DNA of 6,086 nucleotides, taken from positions 1 to 6,086 of the forward strand of contig JANQQH010000478.1 in the NCBI GenBank assembly GCA_028285025.1, read 5' to 3'. Numbering within the stretch: the first letter of the stretch is position 1; each line of letters opens with the position of its first letter. Shown piece by piece: positions 1 to 6,086 of this stretch. A program made the translations under genes and the position numbers. Origin of the DNA: Hyphomicrobiaceae bacterium. GTDB taxonomy: Bacteria > Pseudomonadota > Alphaproteobacteria > Rhizobiales > HXMU1428-3. A model generated the notes under the pieces. The model searched no databases, was not told the DNA's origin, and saw nothing but the letters and a program-made list of their open reading frames with translations.

Positions 1-888
1 ATTTGCCACCCAGTCTGTGCGCCCCATCCAGTCATTAAGAACTTTTGCATTGACATCTGCACGTGCTTGCATGGCGCTGAGGCCACCAATTTGTTCGGCC
101 CATTGCAAACCATCGACATAGTCTTCCAACGCCAACATTGACGGGGTATTGATGGTCGCCCCTTCAAAAATGCCTTTAATGAGTTTGCCGCCTTTGGTCA
201 GACGAAAGATTTTCGGCATTGGCCAAGCTGGTGTGTAGCTTTCTAAGCGCTCAACAGCGCGCGGTGATAAAACCAACATGCCGTGCTGACCTTCCCCGCC
301 CATGACCTTTTGCCAGGAAAAGGTCAACACATCGACTTTGTCCCAGGCGATGTCTTGGGCAAAAACGGCAGAGGTGGCGTCAACCAGCATTAGTCCTTCT
401 CGGTCACCGGCAATCCAGTCTCCATTGGGCACTTTCACGCCAGAGGTGGTGCCATTCCAGGTGAAGACCACATCGCGGGTAAAATCAACGGTGCTCAGAT
501 CTGGTAAGTCACCATAGCTGGCCTCCAAAACTCGCACATCGTCAAGTTTTAGTTGTTTGGTGATGTCAGTGACCCAACCCTTGCCAAAGCTTTCCCAGGC
601 CAACACATCAACACCGCGCTCCCCCAGGAGTGACCACATCGCTGCTTCAAATGCGCCTGTGTCAGAGGCGGGCATAATGCCGACCAAATAGTCTTCAGGG
701 ATGCCCAAAATCTGCTTGGTTTTGTCAATCGCTAATTTAAGACGTGCTTTGCCAACGCCAGAGCGGTGAGAGCGCCCGAGGACTGCATCTTTTAAAGCTT
801 CAAGAGAGTAACCTGGCCGTTTTGAACAAGGGCCAGATGAGAAATGCGCGTTGTCCGGGCGCGCTGCCGGTTTATTTAGATCTGTCAT
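1..888 (-). CDS. serC: Phosphoserine aminotransferase, 5' part (runs off the left edge)
   Basis: PLP-dependent class V aminotransferase that converts 3-phosphohydroxypyruvate and glutamate to 3-phosphoserine in cytoplasmic serine synthesis; the enzyme can also serve pyridoxal phosphate synthesis. The frame is open from the ATG at 888-886 to position 1, giving 296 residues with no stop. The N-terminus carries '[12 protein letters not shown]' (residues 16-27) and 'GRSHRSG' (38-44), typical of the alphaproteobacterial SerC type. 'DATSAVFA' (170-177) supplies the aspartate expected to hold the PLP ring nitrogen. '[13 protein letters not shown]' (191-203) holds Lys194, the expected Schiff-base lysine. 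Family members of this type are about 370-390 residues from memory, so roughly 80-95 C-terminal residues lie outside the window. The start is supported by GGAAGGA six bases upstream. serA often follows serC in this group, but it would be off the edge here. Identification rests on motif recognition. Confidence 0.95.
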   Translation of the reverse strand, partial: MTDLNKPAARPDNAHFSSGPCSKRPGYSLEALKDAVLGRSHRSGVGKARLKLAIDKTKQILGIPEDYLVGIMPASDTGAFEAAMWSLLGERGVDVLAWESFGKGWVTDITKQLKLDDVRVLEASYGDLPDLSTVDFTRDVVFTWNGTTSGVKVPNGDWIAGDREGLMLVDATSAVFAQDIAWDKVDVLTFSWQKVMGGEGQHGMLVLSPRAVERLESYTPAWPMPKIFRLTKGGKLIKGIFEGATINTPSMLALEDYVDGLQWAEQIGGLSAMQARADVNAKVLNDWMGRTDWVAN

Positions 889-940
889 GATCTATCCTTC
901 CAGATAGTTGCCTCTCGTTGGGGAGAGGTGTCCCACCTGT
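889..940 (-). ncRNA. serC leader RNA (putative cis-regulatory serC motif)
   Basis: The 5' leader directly ahead of serC is densely structured. In transcript order it holds AGGTG-GGA-CACCT (938-926), CCTCTC-CCCAAC-GAGAGG (928-911) and CTATC-TGGAAG-GATAG (907-892). The last hairpin places GGAAGG of the ribosome binding site in its loop and 3' arm. The first two hairpins share bases 926-928, so they cannot both form fully. An alphaproteobacterial 'serC' RNA motif directly upstream of serC start codons is known from comparative genomics, and this leader fits its position, size and overall form from memory. The structures are seen in the sequence; assignment to the Rfam family and any regulatory effect are inferred. 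Confidence 0.68.
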
Positions 941-941
941 G

Positions 942-970
942 CGTTTATGTGAATTGGAAGGAGAAGTCAA
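942..970 (-). promoter_or_regulatory. Probable serC promoter (-35 TTGACT)
   Basis: TTGACT at 970-965 matches the sigma-70 -35 consensus at five of six bases. The -10 is weak: CATAAA at 949-944 with a 15-bp spacer, or TAAACG at 947-942 with 17 bp. Either would start transcription near 935-941, at the head of the structured leader, which supports the pairing. Weak -10 elements are common in alphaproteobacterial promoters. Confidence 0.5.
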
Positions 971-1046
971 TAGATCAAAAGGTGCAAGGGTATAAAAAAA
1001 CTAATTATTTCTTTGGCTGCTTTGAGGTTTTATAAAATTAAGACAT

Positions 1047-1080
1047 AAAAAAAGGCAGGTTAAAAAAACCTGCCTTTAGA
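1047..1080 (-). terminator. Intrinsic terminator after the outer-membrane barrel gene (bidirectional form)
   Basis: AAAGGCAGGT (1051-1060) and its exact complement ACCTGCCTTT (1068-1077) form a 10-bp stem, extendable to 11, around an A/T loop. Read on the minus strand it starts about 20 bases after the barrel stop and is followed by a run of seven T, the classic intrinsic terminator layout. It separates the barrel gene from serC, so serC needs its own promoter. Confidence 0.9.
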
Positions 1081-1097
1081 AAAATTTTTATTTGATC

Positions 1098-1841
1098 TTA
1101 TTTATATGGCTCATAGCTAGGTTCACAATCTCTTAGGCAGCCAAGCTGATAACGTAGACCAACGCGCAATTCATGCGCTTCAAGATCCTCAACTTCAAAA
1201 GAACGGCCAGGAATTTTGCTATCACCAAAGCTTGCATCCCCCATATTTAGATAACGATATCCAATGTCAAGCTTCCAATTCGCACGTAGGTCAATGTCAA
1301 CACCAGCCATAAGTGCCCAGGCAAATGTTGTATCTGAATCATCTGAATCTTCACCATCCATAGATAGTGCGGCAAAACCAACACCAACACCTACATAAGG
1401 CGTAATACGGTGGCCCATATCAAGATCGTAATAAAAGTTTGCCAGACCAACCAGCGCGTCCATTTCACCTGTAAATTGGTTCGTTGGGACAGTAGCGGAA
1501 TCTAATTGAGCAAAAATGTCTGTTTCAGTTCTGTAATCCAATGTGAAATCCACACGGAAACCACGCATTAGATTATAACCTATACCAGCACCAAAATTAA
1601 AACTATCATCGATATCTTCTAGAATGAATTTAGCCGCATTTGAATCTGTCATGGTGTAATCATCATAAAATGTTCCACCGATGTCACCGCGCAAGTACCA
1701 GCCACGCTGATGATCAGAAACTTCCAGATATGCATCATCTTTGATGCTACCTCGGTAGTCATCAAAATCGGCAGCACCAGCGCTTGTTCCTGTTAGCACC
1801 AACATAAGGGCGCCGATCAAGCTTGCCTTACATTTACTCAT
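1098..1841 (-). CDS. Outer-membrane beta-barrel protein (Omp25/porin-like family)
   Basis: A 247-residue secreted protein. The N-terminus has a lysine-containing start, a hydrophobic core (residues 8-17) and an A-x-A site ('AGA', 21-23), so a Sec signal peptide of about 23 residues is likely. The mature part alternates polar and hydrophobic residues in strand pairs with aromatic edges: 'GWYLRGDIGGTF', 'FNFGAGIGYNLMRGFRVDFTLDYR', 'LANFYYDLDMGHRITPYVGVGVGFA', 'WALMAGVDIDLRANWKLDIGYRYL' and 'HELRVGLRYQL'. This pattern fits an eight-stranded barrel of the small OMP_b-brl type common in Alphaproteobacteria (Omp25/RopB-like). Loops are acidic, for example 'DGEDSDDSD'. Unusually, the chain runs 13-14 residues past the last strand and carries the only two mature cysteines (235 and 239). 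AAAGGGG at 1855-1849 precedes the ATG by about seven bases. It is monocistronic, with its own terminator and a long upstream region. The exact role, structural or porin, is not known. Confidence 0.88.
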   Translation of the reverse strand: MSKCKASLIGALMLVLTGTSAGAADFDDYRGSIKDDAYLEVSDHQRGWYLRGDIGGTFYDDYTMTDSNAAKFILEDIDDSFNFGAGIGYNLMRGFRVDFTLDYRTETDIFAQLDSATVPTNQFTGEMDALVGLANFYYDLDMGHRITPYVGVGVGFAALSMDGEDSDDSDTTFAWALMAGVDIDLRANWKLDIGYRYLNMGDASFGDSKIPGRSFEVEDLEAHELRVGLRYQLGCLRDCEPSYEPYK

Positions 1842-1886
1842 AGTATTTCCCCTTTAGATTAATGCCAACTGAACTGTGGCTACCCC

Positions 1887-1910
1887 CTGCACTCAATGAA
1901 ACGAGTGCAG
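1887..1910 (-). other. Hairpin in the presumed 5' UTR of the barrel gene
   Basis: CTGCACTC (1887-1894) and GAGTGCAG (1903-1910) form a perfect 8-bp stem with an 8-base loop, about 45 bases upstream of the start codon. On the minus strand it is followed by GGGGGTAGCC, not a T run, so it is not an intrinsic terminator. A stable 5' hairpin that protects an abundant outer-membrane protein mRNA would fit, by analogy with enterobacterial ompA. A second pairing, GAACTG (1913-1908) with CAGTTC (1876-1871), competes with its base. Confidence 0.55.
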
Positions 1911-1915
1911 TTCTC

Positions 1916-1930
1916 TTAAAGGACTATTAC
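1916..1930. promoter_or_regulatory. Near-match CtrA-type box (TTAA-N7-TTAC)
   Basis: TTAA at 1916-1919, seven bases, then TTAC at 1927-1930: seven of eight consensus positions. It lies 24 bp, centre to centre, from the exact box at 1940-1954. On its own it would not be convincing; its weight comes from the cluster. Confidence 0.35.
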
Positions 1931-1939
1931 GGAGAATCG

Positions 1940-1954
1940 TTAAAAGAGGCTTAA
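1940..1954. promoter_or_regulatory. CtrA-type binding box (TTAA-N7-TTAA), barrel gene promoter
   Basis: TTAA (1940-1943), AAGAGGC, TTAA (1951-1954) is an exact match to the CtrA full-site consensus. It is flanked so that both strands read TTAA-N7-TTAAC. It lies about 100-115 bp upstream of the barrel start codon, where a promoter is expected. A GANTC sequence (GAATC, 1934-1938), the target of the CcrM methyltransferase, directly adjoins it. CtrA binding is inferred from the motif. Confidence 0.6.
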
Positions 1955-1982
1955 CATAAATGTTTCAAAGCCCTTGAATTTA

Positions 1983-1997
1983 TTAACAAATAATTAA
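1983..1997. promoter_or_regulatory. Second CtrA-type binding box (TTAA-N7-TTAA)
   Basis: TTAA (1983-1986), CAAATAA, TTAA (1994-1997) is a second exact match, 43 bp centre to centre from the first, close to four helical turns. The surroundings are very AT-rich, which raises the chance of a random match. The pair in one intergenic region is more persuasive than either box alone. Confidence 0.5.
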
Positions 1998-2103
1998 TTC
2001 CAGAAGAGCTTTGAAGTCATACTCACAGATTTAGAAAAAGTAAGCTTAAAAATATATTGGTAAGTCAATACGGTACTTATGCAAATGATTATATCGCGTT
2101 TAT

Positions 2104-3444
2104 TTATACGGCTTTGAGCACGTCCACAATGTCTGAGACAACATCTTCGACCAAACCTTTATCATCACCTTCTGCCATCACACGAATTAAGGGTTCAGTG
2201 CCTGAGGGGCGGATAACAAGGCGCCCTTTTTTACCAAGACGAGATTCGCCATCTTTAATCGCCTCAATAACAGAAACCTCCTCAAGCGGGGTACCAGAAT
2301 TAAAGCGAACATTTTGCAAGAGCTGCGGAATAGGCTCAAACTGCGAGCAAACTTCGCTCACAGGCTTACCAGAAGACACCACCACCGCTAAAACTTGCAA
2401 GGCAGAAACAAGTCCATCACCGGTTGTTGAAAAATCTGTCAGAACAATATGGCCAGATTGCTCACCGCCAACATTGAACCCATGCTCTCGCATATGCTCA
2501 ACAACATACCGGTCTCCAACAGGTGTGCGAACAAGTTTAAGGCCTTCACTTGTTAAAAAGCGCTCAAAGCCCAGGTTAGACATTACGGTGGCCACAACGC
2601 CGCCAGCTTGTAACTTTCCTTGATCATTCCAGGATTTGGCAATGACTGCCATTAATTGGTCACCATCTACTAAGCGGCCTTTTTCATCAACAATCACCAC
2701 ACGGTCCGCGTCACCATCCAGTGCAATGCCAATATCAGCCCGCATCTCTTTGACTTTTTCACAAAGTGCCTCAGGAGACGTGGAACCGCAGCCTTCATTG
2801 ATATTGGTGCCGTTTGGATTAACCCCAATGGTGATCACTTCCGCCCCGAGTTCCCAAAGGGCAAGTGGTGCTACTTTATAGGCGGCCCCATGAGCACAAT
2901 CGATCACAATACGCAAATCCTCAAAACGCATATTCCGAGGCAGGCTGCGTTTTGCCGCTTCAATATAGCGATCACGAGAGCTTTCAATGCGCTTGGCGCG
3001 CCCAATTGTTTGAGGGCGCGCTAACAAACTATCACTATCTCCAGCAACCAATTGCGTGATTTTGGCTTCTTGCTCATCTGATAGTTTATAACCATCGGGG
3101 CCGAAAATTTTTATTCCATTATCGCAAAACTCATTATGAGAGGCTGAAATCATCACGCCTAAATCTGCGCGCATGGACCGTGTGAGCATAGCAACGCCAG
3201 GGGTTGGCACAGGGCCCAATTGGAAAACATCCATACCAACCGCTGTAAACCCTGAAATCAAGGCCGATTCAATCATGTAGCCTGAAAGACGGGTATCCTT
3301 GCCGATCACCACCCGATGGCGATGATCTCCATTACGAAACATGCACCCGGCTGCCATGCCAATTCTCAAGGCAATTTCTGATGTCATAGGGAATTGATTT
3401 GCGCGCCCACGCACCCCATCTGTTCCAAATATTTTTTGTCCCAT
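2104..3444 (-). CDS. glmM: Phosphoglucosamine mutase
   Basis: Cytoplasmic alpha-D-phosphohexomutase that interconverts glucosamine-6-phosphate and glucosamine-1-phosphate, the step before GlmU in UDP-GlcNAc synthesis for peptidoglycan and LPS. The protein has 446 residues, the normal family length, and appears intact. It opens with '[10 protein letters not shown]' (4-13). The catalytic phosphoserine is Ser102 in 'ISASHN' (99-104), the same number as in E. coli GlmM. The metal-binding loop 'DGDADR' is at 243-248, the sugar-binding loop 'GGEQSGH' at 326-332, and the phosphate-binding loop '[11 protein letters not shown]' at 412-422. The ATG is supported by alignment of the N-terminal motif and by AGAGGGAG (3463-3456), although the spacing of about 11 bases is long. 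The gene follows folP after 225 bp. No clear terminator is seen after its stop. Confidence 0.97.
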   Translation of the reverse strand: MGQKIFGTDGVRGRANQFPMTSEIALRIGMAAGCMFRNGDHRHRVVIGKDTRLSGYMIESALISGFTAVGMDVFQLGPVPTPGVAMLTRSMRADLGVMISASHNEFCDNGIKIFGPDGYKLSDEQEAKITQLVAGDSDSLLARPQTIGRAKRIESSRDRYIEAAKRSLPRNMRFEDLRIVIDCAHGAAYKVAPLALWELGAEVITIGVNPNGTNINEGCGSTSPEALCEKVKEMRADIGIALDGDADRVVIVDEKGRLVDGDQLMAVIAKSWNDQGKLQAGGVVATVMSNLGFERFLTSEGLKLVRTPVGDRYVVEHMREHGFNVGGEQSGHIVLTDFSTTGDGLVSALQVLAVVVSSGKPVSEVCSQFEPIPQLLQNVRFNSGTPLEEVSVIEAIKDGESRLGKKGRLVIRPSGTEPLIRVMAEGDDKGLVEDVVSDIVDVLKAV

Positions 3445-3669
3445 TGGGCGTCAAACTCCCTCTTTAAGAAAATAAAACCATTTTGCAAAAACTGGCTTTA
3501 GACCCACTAAATGTACATATTATTTACGTAAAAAAAGCAGCAATTTCCATTCCCCATTTAGTTAGCCACTTCAAATCTGAACAACAAATTTTACAATAGT
3601 TAAAATCAGGATAGCCCCCAAAAAGAAATTTATATTGTCCTTAATAGCCCCCTTGTTACCACTTTTACC
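3445..3669. other. folP-glmM intergenic region, AT-rich
   Basis: This 225-bp gap holds no conventional gene. Visible elements are a 9-bp direct repeat (ATAGCCCCC at 3611-3619 and 3644-3652, 33 bp apart), three perfect short palindromes (TTTTGCAAAA 3481-3490, ATGTACAT 3511-3518, TTTACGTAAA 3523-3532), and a bulged, AT-rich hairpin at 3474-3499. No strong -35/-10 pair stands out for glmM. The gap is long for genes expected to be co-transcribed. Confidence 0.5.
3474..3499 (-). terminator. Weak terminator- or attenuator-like hairpin ahead of glmM
   Basis: On the minus strand AAAGCCA (3499-3493) pairs with TGGTTTT (3480-3474, one G-U). After a bulged G, four further A-T pairs close a TGC loop; the 3' side continues TATTTTCTT. 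The stem has about 11 pairs but is mostly A-T. It lies about 30 bases upstream of the glmM start, so it could reduce read-through from folP. Chance formation in AT-rich DNA is quite possible. Confidence 0.25.
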
Positions 3670-4701
3670 TTATCCGGCCCATATTGCCAGAGCTTGGCGC
3701 GTGGCAGAAACATCGTGCACACGCACTAGCTGGGTGCCTTGTGCAACCCCTTTTAAAGCAGCCGCCAGTGAACCTGCTAACCTTTGCTCAACCGGTTCAT
3801 TTTGAGAAAGTGCAGCTATGAACCTTTTGCGAGACGCACCTAACATTAAGGGTACCCCAAGCCCATGAAACAAGCTCATGCCTGTCATCAATTCTAGATT
3901 ATGCGCCAGGGTTTTGCCAAATCCAATCCCAGGGTCGACAACCAATAGATCCTTAGAGATCCCTGCCTGGACGGCCCGCTCAATGCGTATCTTTAGATAG
4001 TCATACACTTCCAGCAGGCAATGATCATAATGGGGGTCATCTTGCATGCTTTGAGGTGTGCCTTGAGCGTGCATTAAAACCACCGGCACCTTTAAATCTG
4101 CTGCCATTGACAGAGCCTCTTGGTCATAGCTTAACGCAGAGACATCGTTAATCATGGTAGCGCCTGCCTGGACCGCCTGCTTCATCACCTTGGCTTTACG
4201 TGTGTCGATGGAAATCACCACATCACTTTTTTCACGTAAAGCCTTGATCACGGGTATGACACGCTCAAGCTCTTCTTGAACCGGCACCTCTTCCGCTCCT
4301 GGCCGCGTGCTTTCCCCGCCAATATCAAGAATAGAGGCGCCTTGTGCCACAAGGTCCATGCCATGGGTGACAGCTTGGTCAGGATTTATGAATTTTCCAC
4401 CATCGGAAAAACTATCTGGGGTTACATTAACGATGCCCATAATGTGTGGGCGATCCATTGCAAGCCCGGCGATGGGGGCACGCACTGTGCAAAGGTTTTC
4501 AAAAGAACTGAGAGGCTTATCTTGTCCCTCTTTAATGGATCTTACCAGCGATGTAACAGTCCCGTTTTCAAGGGTAAGTTGCTCAAGTTGGCCAAAGCCA
4601 ACATCTTTCATGCCTGCAAGAGGAAAGGTGGGCTGCCCTTGCAAATCTTGAATGTAAGGAAGTTGGGAAATCTTATGGCAAATTGGGCGCAAATATTCCA
4701 T
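3670..4701 (-). CDS. folP: Dihydropteroate synthase
   Basis: Cytoplasmic TIM-barrel enzyme that joins p-aminobenzoate to 6-hydroxymethyl-7,8-dihydropterin pyrophosphate to give dihydropteroate; it is the sulfonamide target. With the ATG at 4701-4699 the product has 343 residues. Motifs in order: 'IMGIVNVTPDSFSDGG' (87-102), 'GGESTRPGA' (128-136), 'SIDTR' (164-168), 'DPGIGFGKT' (256-264), 'GASRKR' (287-292) and 'VRVHDV' (326-331), all expected pterin, phosphate and pABA site elements. About 85 residues precede the first motif, more than in E. coli FolP; I recall such extensions from other alphaproteobacterial forms. The frame continues upstream to a GTG at 4728 (352 residues), but that codon has no ribosome binding site, whereas GAGGG (4710-4706) precedes the ATG by four bases. 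ftsH lies upstream, beyond a terminator-like hairpin. Confidence 0.96.
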   Translation of the reverse strand: MEYLRPICHKISQLPYIQDLQGQPTFPLAGMKDVGFGQLEQLTLENGTVTSLVRSIKEGQDKPLSSFENLCTVRAPIAGLAMDRPHIMGIVNVTPDSFSDGGKFINPDQAVTHGMDLVAQGASILDIGGESTRPGAEEVPVQEELERVIPVIKALREKSDVVISIDTRKAKVMKQAVQAGATMINDVSALSYDQEALSMAADLKVPVVLMHAQGTPQSMQDDPHYDHCLLEVYDYLKIRIERAVQAGISKDLLVVDPGIGFGKTLAHNLELMTGMSLFHGLGVPLMLGASRKRFIAALSQNEPVEQRLAGSLAAALKGVAQGTQLVRVHDVSATRQALAIWAG

Positions 4702-4751
4702 CAAACCCTCATTCAATCTTTCTTTCACAATTTTTTATTGATTTTAACAAC

Positions 4752-4783
4752 AAAACCGCCCAAGCTTTTAAAGCTCAGACGGT
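4752..4783 (-). terminator. Intrinsic terminator between ftsH and folP
   Basis: Bases 4783-4771 and 4767-4755 form a 13-bp stem around a 3-base loop in the minus-strand RNA, with ten Watson-Crick and three G-U pairs. On the plus strand the same three positions are A-C mismatches, so the structure favours the minus-strand transcript. The stem is followed by TTTTGTTGTT. It begins about 26 bases after the ftsH stop and implies that folP is at least partly uncoupled from ftsH. Confidence 0.72.
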
Positions 4784-4809
4784 CTTTTTTAATCACGGCA
4801 AAAAACAAA

Positions 4810-6086
4810 TTACCCTTGCGGTTGTGGTTCCATGCCGCCTGATGGCTCTTCACCGCCACCTTTTTTAGGCTTTGTTTTTCCAGCCATTGGCACAACGGAA
4901 GGGGCACCGCCAGAGGTTTGGTCTGGCTCATCCCGGCTTGGTGGTTTGCCTGCTAGCAAATCTGTTACCTCTTCACCAGACAAAGTCTCATATTCCAACA
5001 AGCCTTTGGCAAGGGTGTGCAAGTCATCAATCTTTTCTCGCAAAATGCGTTTGGCTGTTTGCTCACCACCATCAATCAACCCGCGCACTTCCTCATCAAC
5101 CAGCTTGGCTGTTTCTTCAGAGATGTTCACTGATTGAGTGACAGAATGGCCAAGAAACACTTCTTGCTCGTTGTTGGTGTAAAGCACCCGGCCAAGTTTT
5201 TCTGACATGCCCCATTCCATCACCATGGCGCGGGCCAGGCTGGTGGCTTGTTGAATGTCGCCAGTGGCCCCATTGGTCACTTTTTCTGGGCCAAAGATTA
5301 ATAACTCCGCCTCACGGCCACCAAACACGGAAGCTAGACGCGAGATGCAATATTGCTTGGTATAACTCAACCGGTCTGCTTCAGGTAGATTCATGGTTAC
5401 ACCAAGCGCACGGCCACGCGGGATAATCGTCACCTTATGCAAAGGATCATGATCTGGCATATTTAAGCCAACGATCGCATGGCCGGCTTCGTGATACGCG
5501 GTTAGTTTTTTCTCATCTTCAGTCATCACCATTGAGCGGCGCTCTGCGCCCATCATGACCTTATCTTTGGCATCTTCAAACTCTTGCTGGGTGATCATGC
5601 GCATAGACCGGCGCGCGGCCAACAAAGCAGCTTCATTGACAAGGTTTGCAAGGTCAGCGCCGGAGAACCCTGGGGTGCCGCGGGCGACAACTTTCAAGTC
5701 GACATTGGGTGCAAGCGGTGTTTTGGCTGCATGCACACGCAAGATTTTTTCTCGTCCAACCACGTCAGGGCGCGGCACAACCACTTGGCGGTCAAACCGG
5801 CCAGGGCGTAACAAAGCAGGGTCCAATACATCTGGACGGTTGGTGGCTGCAATAAGAATGATGCTTTCATTGGCTTCAAAGCCATCCATTTCAACCAACA
5901 ACTGGTTTAAGGTTTGCTCACGCTCGTCATTGCCACCGCCAAGACCGGCGCCGCGGTGGCGACCAACGGCATCAATCTCGTCAATAAAGATGATGCAGGG
6001 CGCGTTGCGCTTGGCTTGTTCAAACATGTCACGCACGCGGCTGGCACCCACGCCGACAAACATTTCAACGAAGTCAGACCCCGAAA
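4810..6086 (-). CDS. ftsH: ATP-dependent zinc metalloprotease FtsH, C-terminal part (runs off the right edge)
   Basis: Hexameric inner-membrane AAA+ protease that extracts and degrades membrane and regulatory proteins. The reading frame is open through the window edge, so the N-terminal membrane segments and Walker A are missing; about 424 residues are present, matching E. coli FtsH from the pore loop onward. Numbered from the Met at 6063: pore loop 'FVGVG' (2-6), Walker B 'IIFIDEID' (24-31), second region of homology '[20 protein letters not shown]' (73-92) with the arginine fingers, zinc site 'HEAGH' (191-195), and third zinc ligand Asp269 in 'TNGATGDI'. The His-to-Asp spacing of 74 equals that of E. 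coli. The tail (about 370-417) is a low-complexity Gly/Pro/Lys/Gln region, probably disordered. The internal Met at 6063 is not the true start, since the conserved 'SGSDFVE' continues upstream in frame. Confidence 0.97.
   Translation of the reverse strand, partial: SGSDFVEMFVGVGASRVRDMFEQAKRNAPCIIFIDEIDAVGRHRGAGLGGGNDEREQTLNQLLVEMDGFEANESIILIAATNRPDVLDPALLRPGRFDRQVVVPRPDVVGREKILRVHAAKTPLAPNVDLKVVARGTPGFSGADLANLVNEAALLAARRSMRMITQQEFEDAKDKVMMGAERRSMVMTEDEKKLTAYHEAGHAIVGLNMPDHDPLHKVTIIPRGRALGVTMNLPEADRLSYTKQYCISRLASVFGGREAELLIFGPEKVTNGATGDIQQATSLARAMVMEWGMSEKLGRVLYTNNEQEVFLGHSVTQSVNISEETAKLVDEEVRGLIDGGEQTAKRILREKIDDLHTLAKGLLEYETLSGEEVTDLLAGKPPSRDEPDQTSGGAPSVVPMAGKTKPKKGGGEEPSGGMEPQPQG

Noticed and set aside
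302..517. 71-codon plus-strand frame inside the serC region
   Set aside because: It is antisense to clearly coding serC sequence, including the PLP-lysine motif, and has no independent support.
2063..2068. TTGACT on the minus strand as -35 of the barrel gene
   Set aside because: No acceptable -10 is found 15-19 bp downstream, and it would give a 5' UTR of about 190 bases.
2088..2093. Perfect TATAAT on the minus strand just after the glmM stop
   Set aside because: The matching -35 position reads CAAAGC and there is no extended -10 TG, so it is probably chance in AT-rich DNA.
2057..2623. 188-codon open frame on the plus strand
   Set aside because: It lies almost entirely antisense to glmM, is rich in Ser/Thr/Pro with no recognisable domain, and has no plausible ribosome binding site. 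It is a shadow of glmM.
4699..4728. GTG at 4728 as folP start
   Set aside because: No Shine-Dalgarno precedes it, whereas GAGGG precedes the ATG at 4701; 'MEYLRP' also resembles alphaproteobacterial FolP N-termini.
4276..4842. 188-codon open frame on the plus strand
   Set aside because: It is antisense to folP and runs through the ftsH-folP terminator into the ftsH end. No family features are seen, and the minus-strand genes explain the sequence fully.
4725..4931. 68-codon minus-strand frame between ftsH and folP
   Set aside because: It overlaps the ftsH C-terminus in another frame and crosses the terminator hairpin; there is no ribosome binding site or domain.
1..6086. Mobile element, CRISPR array, tRNA, rRNA, toxin-antitoxin or defence system
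   Set aside because: No transposase or integrase motifs, spaced repeats, tRNA-like cloverleaf or defence domains were seen; every long coding stretch is a core gene or the barrel protein.

Overview
The window looks like ordinary chromosomal DNA of an alphaproteobacterium of moderate GC content. All five genes lie on the minus strand, so transcription runs from high to low coordinates: ftsH (3' part), folP, glmM, an outer-membrane barrel gene, and serC (5' part). Four things point to Alphaproteobacteria: the alphaproteobacterial style of SerC, a structured leader matching my memory of the serC RNA motif, the small 'GWYLRGDIG' barrel protein, and TTAA-N7-TTAA boxes of the type bound by the cell-cycle regulator CtrA. 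I cannot name the order with confidence.

Right part (4810-6086): the C-terminal two thirds of the membrane protease FtsH, open at the window edge. A 13-bp hairpin followed by a T-rich run separates it from folP (3670-4701, dihydropteroate synthase). A 225-bp AT-rich gap then leads to glmM (2104-3444, phosphoglucosamine mutase). The order ftsH-folP-glmM is a widely conserved proteobacterial arrangement; it joins membrane protein quality control, folate synthesis and the first committed part of UDP-GlcNAc synthesis (peptidoglycan and LPS precursor).

Middle (1098-2103): a 262-bp intergenic region upstream of a secreted 247-aa outer-membrane beta-barrel gene. It holds two exact and one near-exact TTAA-N7-TTAA boxes, a GANTC site of the CcrM type, and a stable hairpin in the presumed 5' UTR. 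A strong intrinsic terminator follows the barrel gene.

Left part (1-1097): the first 296 codons of serC, open at the left edge. It is preceded by a promoter-like element and a short leader with three hairpins, one of which presents the ribosome binding site in its loop.

I see no mobile element, CRISPR array, tRNA, rRNA, toxin-antitoxin pair or defence gene, and no evidence of a new multi-gene system. The observations most worth following are the CtrA-like promoter architecture of the barrel gene, the mutually exclusive hairpins of the serC leader, the ftsH-folP terminator, and a hydrophobic in-frame extension behind the folP stop.
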